The position numbers and the translations under genes were made by a program. Positions 1 to 8,637 of a DNA stretch of 64,000 nt are shown here, piece by piece (the stretch's first letter is position 1; every line of letters begins with the position of its first letter). Origin of the DNA: Candidatus Eremiobacterota bacterium (lineage in GTDB: Bacteria; Vulcanimicrobiota; CADAWZ01; Ess09-12); contig JAVHLM010000007.1 of the NCBI GenBank assembly GCA_031082125.1, forward strand, positions 166,669 through 230,668, in the 5' to 3' direction. A model generated the notes under the pieces. That model was not told the origin of the DNA and made no database searches. It saw nothing but the letters and a program-made list of their open reading frames with translations.

Positions 1-1
1 C

Positions 2-1504
2 GATTCTCTTATTGAGCCTCAGAAAAGCCTCGCGTTTTCGGAGCACGGCAGCGCAGTGCTCGTTGTTGAGCCTGAAAGCGCCTCATGGACTGTTCTGGAC
101 GAATTCTCCTGCAATGTTTTAAAAGAGCTTGCAGGGGGCCTCTCCTTTGGGGAGCTTGCAGGGCGCCTTGCATCACATGAGCCTGCCGAGGTGAAAGATT
201 TTATCACGGGCCTCTGCCGGCTCAATTTCCTCCGCGTCAATGGACGCACTTTTTACGATCCGAAGGCACTCTGGGAGAGCGGCAGAAAATATCCCCACTT
301 TATTTCCCTCCATGTCACCAACCGCTGCAATTTCTCATGTCTTTACTGCTACAACAGCTCATCGCCTGCGCGCACAGATATGGCGCTTGAAACTTCAAAA
401 TATCTTGTCAAGAGACTCCTTTTTGAGCTGCCACTCCCTTCCCTCACCATAGAGTTCCACGGCGGCGAGCCCCTTCTCGTCTTCGATGAAGTGGTGCTTC
501 CCACGGTGCGTTATGGACAGAGCCTCTCAAAAGCCCTTGGGAAGACGGTGAACTTCCTTATGCAGACAAACGGCTCCCTGATAACCGGCAGAACGGCCAG
601 TCTTCTTGCGCGCCATGATATAAGGGCGGGAATAAGCTGCGACGGCAGCGAGGCGCTCCATAACAGGAACAGGGTCAGGAGCGACGGGAGCGGAACCTAT
701 GAAGCCACCCTCGGAGGGATAGAAAACCTCATTGCCAGGCGCAGGCATGCGGGCACCCTTGCCACCATTGAAAGGCCTGAAGACTATTCCTCGGTGCTCC
801 GCCACGCTCTTTCCCATGACATCCACGATATCTCAATCCGCCCCGTTTATCCCATGGGACGGGCGAAAGCCCGGGGAGGGATAAGGCCCGAAAACGCCCC
901 CTCTTTTGCCGAGGGATTCCTGGAGGCAGCCGACCTTGTGAAAGAAATCAACAGGGGATCCACCCCCTTCGAGGCTGAAGAGAGGCCTGTCAAAAAGAGA
1001 ATGGTCTTCAGGAACCTCTGCACTTACCTGGATCTCCTGACCTCGAAGGAAAGGGCCGACATGTGCTACCGCAGCCCATGCGGGGCGGGGAACAGCATAA
1101 TTGCCTTTGATACCGATGGCGGTATTTACCCATGCGAGGAGATGACAGGCATTGAGTCCTTCAGGATGGGAAATGTCTATGACAGGGGAGACCTTTCAGC
1201 CATCATCACCGGCTCTTCCCCTTACCAGGTACTCAATGAGCGCAGGGTGGAGAGCCTCAAGAGCTGCGGCCGGTGCAAATGGATGCGCCTGTGCGGCGGA
1301 GGGTGCATCTCAAAGATAGCCGCCAGCGGAGGAGATCCTGAACATGGCGACTATTACTGCGGCTTTCACAAGGTGGTCCTTGAAGAGCTTGCCCTCAGGA
1401 TTTCTTCTGATCCGTCGCTGGTTCAGGACCTCCTGGGTACGGAGTCCCCGGAGAGAAAGCCTGTTTACAGCTCCCTGTGGAGGCTTTCCCTTGGGCCTCG
1501 ATAG
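2..1504 (+). CDS. Radical SAM/SPASM protein, 5' end outside window
   Basis: Likely iron-sulfur radical-SAM enzyme that modifies a peptide or protein. The frame is open to the left edge, so the true start probably lies outside; the first internal start is GTG at 56. Numbering from that GTG, residues about 1-75 form a PqqD/RRE-like region (P-E-S-A-S-W, then F-L-R-V-N-G), and the cluster motif CNFSCLYC follows with Cys 91, 95 and 98. HGGEP is the GGE-type SAM-contact motif. The C-terminal SPASM region starts at CGAG, continues with YPCEE and CGRCKWMRLCGGGC, and ends with a last Cys at YYCGF; it should bind auxiliary Fe-S clusters. The fold is that of anaerobic sulfatase-maturase and RiPP-maturase relatives; the substrate is unknown. 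Its end overlaps the opposite-strand relative by 110 nt. Confidence 0.85.
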   Translation, partial: DSLIEPQKSLAFSEHGSAVLVVEPESASWTVLDEFSCNVLKELAGGLSFGELAGRLASHEPAEVKDFITGLCRLNFLRVNGRTFYDPKALWESGRKYPHFISLHVTNRCNFSCLYCYNSSSPARTDMALETSKYLVKRLLFELPLPSLTIEFHGGEPLLVFDEVVLPTVRYGQSLSKALGKTVNFLMQTNGSLITGRTASLLARHDIRAGISCDGSEALHNRNRVRSDGSGTYEATLGGIENLIARRRHAGTLATIERPEDYSSVLRHALSHDIHDISIRPVYPMGRAKARGGIRPENAPSFAEGFLEAADLVKEINRGSTPFEAEERPVKKRMVFRNLCTYLDLLTSKERADMCYRSPCGAGNSIIAFDTDGGIYPCEEMTGIESFRMGNVYDRGDLSAIITGSSPYQVLNERRVESLKSCGRCKWMRLCGGGCISKIAASGGDPEHGDYYCGFHKVVLEELALRISSDPSLVQDLLGTESPERKPVYSSLWRLSLGPR

Positions 1505-3962
1505 ATGGTACCGCTGCCGGAATGACTCTCATGCTCAGCTCTTCCATCATATGCCTGGTGAATCCGCAGGCAGGATAAGGATCGCCGGGGGCGCGCCTGT
1601 GCTCCCGGCAGACTACCGGGCATTCGCCGGGGCACAAAGCCCTCCAGAAGCATTTTCTGCACCTTGCAGGGCCTGCGGTGCCGCTGCCGAGGATTTTTTC
1701 AAGGGTCCTTGAAGCTCTTCTCTCCGGCGAGGCCTTGGACCTGACGGGTCCGCAGTTGAACTCTTCGCGGCCCATCATCCTTGGGCAGGGGAAAAGATCC
1801 CCTTTCACCGAGAAGGCCAGGCGGTGGGACCCTGCACCGCAGGGACGGCAGGAACAGGGGCTCCCCCTCCTTTTATTCCTGTGGCGGTCTGCGAGGAGAT
1901 CCTCAAAGTTCATCACCGTGGGAGCGCCTGGGGCTCCCTTCCCGCCGGGGCTGTAAAGGGCTTCAAAAATTCTCACATATGCCTTGAGCCATTCATCGAC
2001 GCTCATAAAGTCGCCATGGTTGATGCAAGGCTCAAAACGGAGCGCCGAAGCTCCTGTGCTCCTGAAGCTCCTGAGCTTTTTCAGCGCTGCTGCCGGAGTT
2101 TCTGCGGCTATCGTGAGAATCACGGGGATACCCAGGCCCGAGATCCTTTTTATCAGCTCCGGATCGGGATCGTTTCCCTCCCTTATATGGATTTCAAGGC
2201 TGGCGGAGTGCTCTCTCAAGAGGCCCAGAATCCCTTCATTGAGAGGCAGCTCTTTTACCAGGAGCCTCACCCTGCTCTCCCCTGCCTGTGAAAAGGCGAA
2301 ATTCCCCAATTCCCTGAAGAAAATGCTCAGCCATTCCTCCAGAGTGCCATCATTCTTCTCAAAGATAAGCTCTAATCTCTTCTCCATTCCGCGGTAATGG
2401 ACTTCAAGAGCCTTCAGGATATGGCGGAGAGTTTTTTCACCCATGCGGTTCATATGTTCATCCAGGGCCAGCAGCGAGCATTCTATGAACCTCTTTTCCT
2501 CGGGGGGCTCAGGGAGTGCCTCGTTCCAGAAGCAGATTCCGTTCACCTCGATTATCCCCTCAATGTAGAGGCTCCTGACGAGATTCTCGGCCTTTTCCCT
2601 CCCGAGCCATTCGTGGTCCCTGCAGAAATCGTCAAAATAGCAGGGCTCAGCGAGGCTTCTCACCATGTAGCAGAGGGAGAGCGGTGCGAGATGAAATGAG
2701 GCGCTCTGAGGGTGAAGGATGAGGACCCTGTTCCGCTTCCTGCGGAACATTGCCTCCGGTGAGAGCCAGAGCAGCAGATTCTGGTTGAAATCAAGGATAT
2801 CCCCTTTCCCGCGCCTTTGCATTCCGTGGGGCTGTTCATCGCCTGCGGGCCTCACCCTTGCTGCGGCGAAAGAAAGGAAGCCTCTCAGGTAAAGGGAAAA
2901 GACTTTTCTTAAAGAGGCTTCGCCGTGAATCAAGGCAATTTCCCGCAGGGCAGGCCTCTTGAAAAGAAAGCGGAAGAGGGCTTCATCCCCGGGGAGAATA
3001 GGGAAGGAGTCTTTTTCAAACACAAGCAAGCGGTAATCAAGACCCTTCCTCAGCTCATAGCGCGGCACCGCTTCAAGACATTCATCCATCTGGATAGGCA
3101 GGGTGAGCTCGTTTTCCCGCGACAATGCAGAGTAGTCGGGAAAGCCTGAGATAGTGCAGTGTTTCCTGCTGCGCCAGGCTTTCACCGCCTCTGTATCGTA
3201 AAAACTGTGGAGAGGAGCTTCCAGGATATTTCCCACGGGCGTTTCTGCGTGCTCACAGGGATAGACTCCTCCATCGGAGGTGATAAAGCAGCAGGTAATG
3301 CCTGCACCGCAGCTGCCGGGATATCCCCTGGATGCACCGAAAGGCATGCAGCCGGCAAAAGAGAGAGGCCACCCCTCCTGTGCAAGGGAGCGGAGCCTTG
3401 CTGCCATCGTTCTCTGCAGCTCCGCTCCCCGTGCCTTCTCACCGCTGAAGTTGTGAGGCCGGCGCTCCAGCACGGCAGTTTCCGCACCGCATTCACAGGC
3501 GGCCTCCAGGATCTCTTCAAGGTACTTCTCGGTGCTCTCCCTGAGGGGAATAAGGGCCTTCACCGGCAATCCCATGGAGCGTGCCTGCCTTATCGTGCCG
3601 AAGAGCTCAAGCCTTGTGAAAAAGCTCACATCCCGTTCATCACAGGGAATAATGCGCTCGTCAAAACCTGATATGGCGAGCGCCTCAAGCATCGGGATCC
3701 CGGAGGCTTTCCTGAGAAACCATCCTGGGTCGGACCAGGAGCCTTCAGTCCTTATGATGAAGGGTATGTCCAGGCCTGTGATTTCATCAAGAAGAGGCCG
3801 GTTCTCCCTGCGGGAAGGATCGCTCCATCTGAAGGTAATCTCTTTCACATAAGGCCTGATGTGCTTTCTGAACTTCGGCAGGAATGCCAGGAGCCTTTTT
3901 TCTCCCGGAGAATCAAGATCCACCTCGCAGTGAAGAAAAGACATGGGCAGTTCAATGGCCAT
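1395..3962 (-). CDS. Double-module SPASM protein lacking the radical-SAM cysteines
   Basis: An 855-residue protein built from two degenerate copies of the same architecture as the facing radical-SAM gene. Module 1 has a barrel-like region (about 1-200), a short SPASM-like stretch (C218-GAG, then C224/C225 and YPC at 236) and a PqqD-like segment (about 300-368). Module 2 has a second PqqD/RRE-like segment (about 411-478; P-Q-S-A-S-F, later I-E-V-N-G), a barrel-like region without CxxxCxxC, and a complete SPASM region (CGAG at 708, FPC at 726, CRKC at 768-771, C777, C781, C785, C799). It aligns with the facing enzyme through the SPASM region. I infer a pseudoenzyme partner, scaffold or electron carrier. 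The C-terminal tail after about residue 815 is read from antisense of the neighbour. It could instead be a decaying duplicate, but the intact 2.5-kb frame argues against this. Confidence 0.75.
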   Translation of the reverse strand: MAIELPMSFLHCEVDLDSPGEKRLLAFLPKFRKHIRPYVKEITFRWSDPSRRENRPLLDEITGLDIPFIIRTEGSWSDPGWFLRKASGIPMLEALAISGFDERIIPCDERDVSFFTRLELFGTIRQARSMGLPVKALIPLRESTEKYLEEILEAACECGAETAVLERRPHNFSGEKARGAELQRTMAARLRSLAQEGWPLSFAGCMPFGASRGYPGSCGAGITCCFITSDGGVYPCEHAETPVGNILEAPLHSFYDTEAVKAWRSRKHCTISGFPDYSALSRENELTLPIQMDECLEAVPRYELRKGLDYRLLVFEKDSFPILPGDEALFRFLFKRPALREIALIHGEASLRKVFSLYLRGFLSFAAARVRPAGDEQPHGMQRRGKGDILDFNQNLLLWLSPEAMFRRKRNRVLILHPQSASFHLAPLSLCYMVRSLAEPCYFDDFCRDHEWLGREKAENLVRSLYIEGIIEVNGICFWNEALPEPPEEKRFIECSLLALDEHMNRMGEKTLRHILKALEVHYRGMEKRLELIFEKNDGTLEEWLSIFFRELGNFAFSQAGESRVRLLVKELPLNEGILGLLREHSASLEIHIREGNDPDPELIKRISGLGIPVILTIAAETPAAALKKLRSFRSTGASALRFEPCINHGDFMSVDEWLKAYVRIFEALYSPGGKGAPGAPTVMNFEDLLADRHRNKRRGSPCSCRPCGAGSHRLAFSVKGDLFPCPRMMGREEFNCGPVRSKASPERRASRTLEKILGSGTAGPARCRKCFWRALCPGECPVVCREHRRAPGDPYPACGFTRHMMEELSMRVIPAAVPSIEAQGKASTGSCKQAFSPGTPYPGGPEPATDQKKS

Positions 3963-4093
3963 AAAGCCATATTCTTGGAGGAGCCTTCATATCCTCTCAG
4001 TTGATGCAGATCAGGCCTTTTCCTCCCTGCGGCAAAGAGGAAAAACAGGGCTTCTTCATGAACTATTTCGAAAAGGGGAAGACGCCGGTGCAC

Positions 4094-5827
4094 ATGAAGA
4101 ACCGCTCCATAATGACCCTGGTTATTATCCTGGCCCTCTTCTTTCATGGAGGGGGCTCCCTGCGGGCCGAGACGGAAATCCTGCAGTTTTCCTCTTCCCA
4201 TGCGGGCAGATCGCCTGAAGGCTTCATGTGTGTGTATCCCGGAGAGAATGAGTCCCCCCATGGGGTGCTTACGATTGCCGATGACAAGGGGAACAAGGTC
4301 CTCTCAGGCCTGAATGAGAACAGCGACCGCGCTGCCAAAAAGGTAAATCCCCTCTTCCTGGCCCTTCTGAAAAAAAGCGAGTACCTCGACGGGGAGCTTT
4401 CCACGAGAATGAAGATTGTATCAGGGCGCGGCCATGCCGAAGGGGGACTGGTATGGAGGTACCGGGGGACAGGCGATTACCTGCTCTTCAAGTACTGCGC
4501 GACCCATAACAAAGTGACCCTCTACAGCTATACCAACGGCTATAAATCCAGGATCGGGGTCAAGAGCCTCAGGAACTTCAACAAAAAGAAATACGGCGCA
4601 TGGCACACCCTGAGGGCAAAGGCAGGCGGTGCAAGGCTCCAGTGCTGGTTTGACGGATCCCCCGTCTTTGACATCGAGGACAGGACCCACAGCCTGCCCG
4701 GGAAAGCGGGCCTCTTCATCGGCGCCAACAGCAATGCCTGCTTTGACGATATAATGACCACCCTTGAAAGCGGGCAGCATCAGGCTGCCTTGAAGCCGCC
4801 TCCCGGTGTCACTTCATGGAAGATTGAAACCATTGACAGCGAGTGGGGCACAGGGAATTATCCCTCCCTCTCTTTCGACAGGAATGGCGCTCCCGCAGTA
4901 GCTTATTATGCGCAGGCTTCCAGAACGGGGCGGTTTGCAGTCAGGGGCGAAAAAGCCTGGAAAAAGGATACCTTTGAGATCACGAGCGGCCTTGAGCATT
5001 TCATCTGCCTCGCCTTCAACAGGCTCAATGAGCCCAACCTTGCATTCTGCTTCAACGGATCCCCTTCAGGCTCGCCGGAGGCAGGCCTGAGCCCCTATTA
5101 TGCCTACCTGAGGGACTCCAGGTGGAACACGGCCTTCTCCTTTGACAAGGGAAAGAACTGCTTCATCTCCATGGCTCTCGACAGAAACGATTATCCCCGC
5201 ATTGCCTATCTGAATACGGAGACCCGCCAGGTCAAGCTTGCAAGCTGGAACGGGAAGGAATGGGTCATCGAGGCCCCTCTCCGCCTGGTGAGGAGACCCC
5301 CTGACAAGGGATTCAGGATATCCCTGGCGGTCAGTTCCCAGGGCGTGCCCTCCATCGCTTATTTCGGCCCCCAGTACCATTCAATGAACTACATGGAGAA
5401 AAGGGAGGGGAAGTGGATCGTCGAGATAATCGACAGGGGCTCTCCCGGGCGCGAGGTGGGCGAGTTCTGCTCCATGGCCCTGGACAGCCGCGATATCCCC
5501 CATATCAGCTATTATGACAAGGGCAGGCAGTGTCTCAGATACGCCGTCAGGAAAAACAGGAAATGGCAGACCGTCACCGCAGATGCCGAACCCGGCGTGG
5601 GCCTGTACTCATGCATTGCCATGGGTGCCAATGACAGTCCCATTATTGCTTATTATGACTCCAGGGGAGGGATAATAAGGTGCTGCTCTCTTGAGAGGGG
5701 AAAGTGGAAAGTCCAGAAGACGGACTGCCAGGGCTCTCTCTTTTCAATGAAAGTAGGCCCCGGCGGGAAGCCTTTCATAGCCTTCATGGACCAGCAGCGA
5801 AAATGCCTGATGATTGGCCATCCCTGA
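4094..5827 (+). CDS. Exported protein: concanavalin-like domain plus seven propeller-type repeats
   Basis: A 577-residue exported protein. The N-terminus from ATG 4094 is a signal peptide with a basic start, a hydrophobic core and a likely cut after LRA. Residues about 30-235 resemble the jelly-roll domain of LamG/DUF1080-type proteins (G-G-L-V-W-R-Y near the start, F-D-D-I at the end). The rest carries seven copies of a repeat in which a short S-[LM]-A-[LFV]-D strand leads to x-P-x-I-A-Y-Y-D, as in P-A-V-A-Y-Y, P-R-I-A-Y-L, P-H-I-S-Y-Y-D and P-I-I-A-Y-Y-D. Seven copies fit a seven-bladed beta-propeller. No catalytic residues could be assigned; binding of a glycan or protein is inferred. An upstream in-frame ATG at 4058 is less likely because it would bury the signal peptide. 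It is divergent from the double SPASM gene and convergent, 2 nt apart, with the next radical-SAM gene. Confidence 0.75.
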   Translation: MKNRSIMTLVIILALFFHGGGSLRAETEILQFSSSHAGRSPEGFMCVYPGENESPHGVLTIADDKGNKVLSGLNENSDRAAKKVNPLFLALLKKSEYLDGELSTRMKIVSGRGHAEGGLVWRYRGTGDYLLFKYCATHNKVTLYSYTNGYKSRIGVKSLRNFNKKKYGAWHTLRAKAGGARLQCWFDGSPVFDIEDRTHSLPGKAGLFIGANSNACFDDIMTTLESGQHQAALKPPPGVTSWKIETIDSEWGTGNYPSLSFDRNGAPAVAYYAQASRTGRFAVRGEKAWKKDTFEITSGLEHFICLAFNRLNEPNLAFCFNGSPSGSPEAGLSPYYAYLRDSRWNTAFSFDKGKNCFISMALDRNDYPRIAYLNTETRQVKLASWNGKEWVIEAPLRLVRRPPDKGFRISLAVSSQGVPSIAYFGPQYHSMNYMEKREGKWIVEIIDRGSPGREVGEFCSMALDSRDIPHISYYDKGRQCLRYAVRKNRKWQTVTADAEPGVGLYSCIAMGANDSPIIAYYDSRGGIIRCCSLERGKWKVQKTDCQGSLFSMKVGPGGKPFIAFMDQQRKCLMIGHP

Positions 5828-5829
5828 AA

Positions 5830-7230
5830 TCACCGCCCCGGGGATCTCTGCATGCCGCTGGTGCCGTAGCTGCGGCAGCGTGAAGGAACCGCCCTTTCCT
5901 TGGAGAGCCTGTACACGGCGAGGCGCTGGAGCTCACTCAGGGAGAGCCCCCTCCTTTTCAGGTAATCATCGGGCTCGGCGAGGAAAAGGAGCCTCTCATC
6001 TCCTTTCCTTATCACTGAAAGGGCCTTCTGCACATTCCCGTCATCCAGGAAGTCTTCTCTCCTGTTCCTGTAGACGTTGCCGAAGTGCCTGGCCACGAGG
6101 TCTCTCTCCTCATCGGCCGTGGTATTCATGGGAATGGAGTGGGGCTTTGAAGGGTGCCGCGGGGGCTTCCTTTCAAGAAGCCCCAGAAAACAGTGGGGAT
6201 AGGGCGAAAAGAGATCCTTTGTCATGCCGTAGGCAGTGGTAGGGCACCCGCGGCAGTGCATGTAGAAGGCGCAGGCTCCGCATCCCTTGTAATACTGGGG
6301 GCGCCTGAATCTCTTGAGGAGCTCCGACTCAAGAAAGATCTCTGAAAAGGTCTGCTCGGGCATTTTCCCCGCCACGGAGGGAGCCCTCCTGCAGGCCATC
6401 ACGGTGCCGTCGCTGATGACCGCTATGCTGGTCCACCCGCAGAGGCATCCTGATACGACGGGGAGCTCCTCGGGGGCGAAGGGATAGAAGAGATACTCCT
6501 CGTATCGTATCATCCTGAAAAGCGTGGTCTTTTCAAAGATCCGCTTCCTGCACCCGGCCTCCTTGAAGGCTTTTTTCTCTCTCCTGTAAAGGGCCAGGAG
6601 CTCTCTGAGCTCATCGCGGCCCAGGCTCTCCTTCAGCGATCCTGCATTTCCGGTGCAGGCGCCTATGTCAAAGTTGAAGACACTCGCGCCGGTCGTGGTC
6701 ACGACATGCCTGAAGAGGGGGATAAACTGATCCTTGTTATAGGGATAGAGAGTAAACATGATATGGACGGGGATCCCGCAGGCCTTGAGTTTTTCTATTG
6801 CCTCGACGGTCCTCCTGAAGCTTCCGGGAGAGCGGACGTGATCGTGGACCTCTTCGAGGCCGTCAAGGCTCATCTGGTAGCCCACCACTTCCATCTTTCT
6901 CAGGAACTCAAGGTTCTCATCGGTGAGGTGCTCAGGGTTGCCGAATATGAAGATCCTTTTTCCATGGGCCCTCAGCTCCCTGAAAAAAGCCATCCACTCG
7001 GGGTGGAGAAAGGGGTCTCCCCCTGTGATGTACATGGTGGGTATCTGGGCCTTCCAGGTCCGCTCAAAGCTTATTATGCTTTCCAGGCAGCGCAGCAGCT
7101 CTGCAAGATCAAGCTCATTCTCAACCTCGGAGGCATAGGTGGCGCCCTCGTGCACGTAGCAGTGCCGGCAGTTATTGCCGCACCGCGGCGTAATATGCCA
7201 CTGAACAGTAAGCAGGCGAATCCAGTCCAT
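5830..7230 (-). CDS. Radical SAM/SPASM protein with C-terminal extension
   Basis: A 466-residue radical-SAM protein. The motif CGNNCRHC gives cluster ligands Cys 17, 21 and 24 close to the N-terminus, and ITGGDP is the GGE-like motif. A SPASM-type cysteine set follows (CLCGW, then MACRRAP, CGACAFYMHCRGC and a final PHC). After about residue 350 comes an extension of about 115 residues including F-L-A-E-P-D-D-Y-L and L-S-E-L-Q, which faintly resembles LigA-like small domains found in some RiPP precursors; that resemblance is my impression only. GGAG lies 8 nt before the ATG. The substrate is unknown. Unlike the SPASM gene at the left edge it has no N-terminal PqqD-like domain. Neighbours suggest a peptide- or protein-modification locus. 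Confidence 0.82.
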   Translation of the reverse strand: MDWIRLLTVQWHITPRCGNNCRHCYVHEGATYASEVENELDLAELLRCLESIISFERTWKAQIPTMYITGGDPFLHPEWMAFFRELRAHGKRIFIFGNPEHLTDENLEFLRKMEVVGYQMSLDGLEEVHDHVRSPGSFRRTVEAIEKLKACGIPVHIMFTLYPYNKDQFIPLFRHVVTTTGASVFNFDIGACTGNAGSLKESLGRDELRELLALYRREKKAFKEAGCRKRIFEKTTLFRMIRYEEYLFYPFAPEELPVVSGCLCGWTSIAVISDGTVMACRRAPSVAGKMPEQTFSEIFLESELLKRFRRPQYYKGCGACAFYMHCRGCPTTAYGMTKDLFSPYPHCFLGLLERKPPRHPSKPHSIPMNTTADEERDLVARHFGNVYRNRREDFLDDGNVQKALSVIRKGDERLLFLAEPDDYLKRRGLSLSELQRLAVYRLSKERAVPSRCRSYGTSGMQRSPGR

Positions 7231-7499
7231 CGGGCAAGCTCCGGGTTTTGTCGCAGCGGATAAGCCTCATGGTTACACATCGGTTCCCATTCTCCTTCCG
7301 TCATCAGGAGCTCCTGTTCTGCACCCTGAAGTCCCGGGAAAGCCCGGCGGCTCCAATGGAGATAGGGCCTGCGGGAGGAGGATTTTACCGGCGGTCCATA
7401 CAATCTATACAACGAGGAGTGCCTTCGGGCGCCGCGAAGTGTTGCCGCATCTTGTCCAGAAAGGGATGACCTGCCATAAGGAAGCCACAGGGTCTTACC

Positions 7500-7958
7500 A
7501 TGATAGAGATAGTAATAGCGATATTTGTGGTGTCATTTACCTTGCTTATGGTGCAGAAGATACTCTCCTCGGGCTTTTTTTACCTTGCGAAGACCAGGGA
7601 TCAGACCAAAATGTTCAGGCTCGTGCAGAAGGCCGTGGAGCAGGAGAGAGCCCAGGTGATCTCTTCTGCGTCAAGCTCTGACTCGGGCTGGAACTTCTTC
7701 GACGGTCCTGACACCGATTTCAGGTGGAGGATAGTGAAGAGCCCCGCCACCGAGACCGGCATCTCCACCCTTCTGAAGGAGCACGTCACGGTGGAAGGGC
7801 CCTTTTACCCGGGCGGCTCATTGAAGAAGCCGACCTTCAGGGAATACAGCATCATCACTTACATCGCGAGGACGCCCTTCACCTCAAGGAGCCTCAAATT
7901 CGAGCCTCTTTACCCCGACAGCAATGACGGCCGGTTCTGGAAGATACTGCATGAGTGA
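7500..7958 (+). CDS. Pilin-like protein; true start unclear (possible frameshift or ATA start)
   Basis: From ATG 7500 the frame opens directly with the hydrophobic helix of a type IV pilin/pseudopilin (M-I-E-I-V-I-A-I), with no leader peptide. The three codons just upstream in frame read G-L-T, so the DNA encodes G|L-T-M-I-E-I-V-I-A, a textbook prepilin peptidase site with Gly -1 and Glu +5. That frame has no ATG, GTG or TTG before its stop at 7467; an ATA at 7476 sits about 10 nt after AAGGG. Alternatively, ATG 7466 in another frame would give a basic leader ending A-T-G, joined to L-T-M-I-E by losing one G of the GGG at 7490-7492. The C-terminal part is a divergent globular domain. The next pilin-like gene overlaps its stop. 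Probably a minor pilin of a T2SS/T4P-like machine. Confidence 0.65.
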   Translation: MIEIVIAIFVVSFTLLMVQKILSSGFFYLAKTRDQTKMFRLVQKAVEQERAQVISSASSSDSGWNFFDGPDTDFRWRIVKSPATETGISTLLKEHVTVEGPFYPGGSLKKPTFREYSIITYIARTPFTSRSLKFEPLYPDSNDGRFWKILHE

Positions 7959-8622
7959 CAGCAAGACCTCAAATCATAAAGGAAAAGCAGGGGCCCATGG
8001 GATAATCCTCTTCATGGCACTGGTTATCATGGTGATACTTTTCATCCTCTGCGTGTCATTCATCAGCATAGTGAGCAACAATTACTTCACGGGATCCATG
8101 GGGATTTCAACGACAGAGGCGTTCTGGCTCGCCGATTCTGGCATAGAGTATGCCCTCGAGGCCCTCAGGACAAACGGCGTGGACTGGGCAGCCGTGCCGC
8201 TGGACAGCGGCGGCTGGGGAGCGGAGATATACAGCCCGTCACCTCTTATTGATAAGGGAGCCAACCTTAAAGGTTATTTCTGCCTTGTGCTCAAGCTTCA
8301 CAGTGAAGACTGGAGGGGAAGGGGAAAAGCCTCTCCCACGGGAAGAAACGCCACCTATCCGGAAGGCGAGGATTATGTCTATCCTCCGCCCTCTCATAAA
8401 TACAGGCCTTATCTCTTGTGCAAGACTGGAGGGGGAGCCCTCGCCCTCACGGCGCCCTCCATGAAGAACCGCATCATCATAAGGTCAACAGGAATAATAA
8501 GAGATGACAGCGCCGGGGCGCCGCCCCTGCCGGCCGCCAGGGTGCTCTCGGCCAGGAGCCTCTATGCCGTTTATTCCATGACCTGTGAGGAACTGGAGCT
8601 CTGGTCAGAATGGTACCGTTAG
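7951..8622 (+). CDS. PilX/GspK-like pilus assembly protein
   Basis: A 223-residue protein with an N-terminal basic stretch (K-G-K-A-G) then one long hydrophobic helix (about residues 17-40) and the phrase T-T-E-A-F-W-L-A-D-S-G-I-E-Y-A. That is the Q-A-F-x-A-A-E-A-G-pattern seen in PilX-type minor pilin-like proteins. The start chosen is ATG 7951 (GGAAG upstream, overlapping the previous stop by 8 nt); ATG 7924 is the alternative. The remaining domain is not recognised. The overlap suggests translational coupling with the preceding pilin, so both probably serve the same envelope-spanning pilus or secretion device. Confidence 0.6.
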   Translation: MSDSKTSNHKGKAGAHGIILFMALVIMVILFILCVSFISIVSNNYFTGSMGISTTEAFWLADSGIEYALEALRTNGVDWAAVPLDSGGWGAEIYSPSPLIDKGANLKGYFCLVLKLHSEDWRGRGKASPTGRNATYPEGEDYVYPPPSHKYRPYLLCKTGGGALALTAPSMKNRIIIRSTGIIRDDSAGAPPLPAARVLSARSLYAVYSMTCEELELWSEWYR

Positions 8623-8637
8623 GGAAATGAGGCATCG

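Noticed and set aside
7074-7304. Small minus-strand frame with a good SD (AGGAG, 6 nt) beginning M-T-E-G-E-W-E-P, next to a radical-SAM gene, considered as a peptide precursor
   Set aside because: It runs out of frame deep into the radical-SAM gene, where its sequence is frame-shadow-like; no core-peptide pattern is visible.
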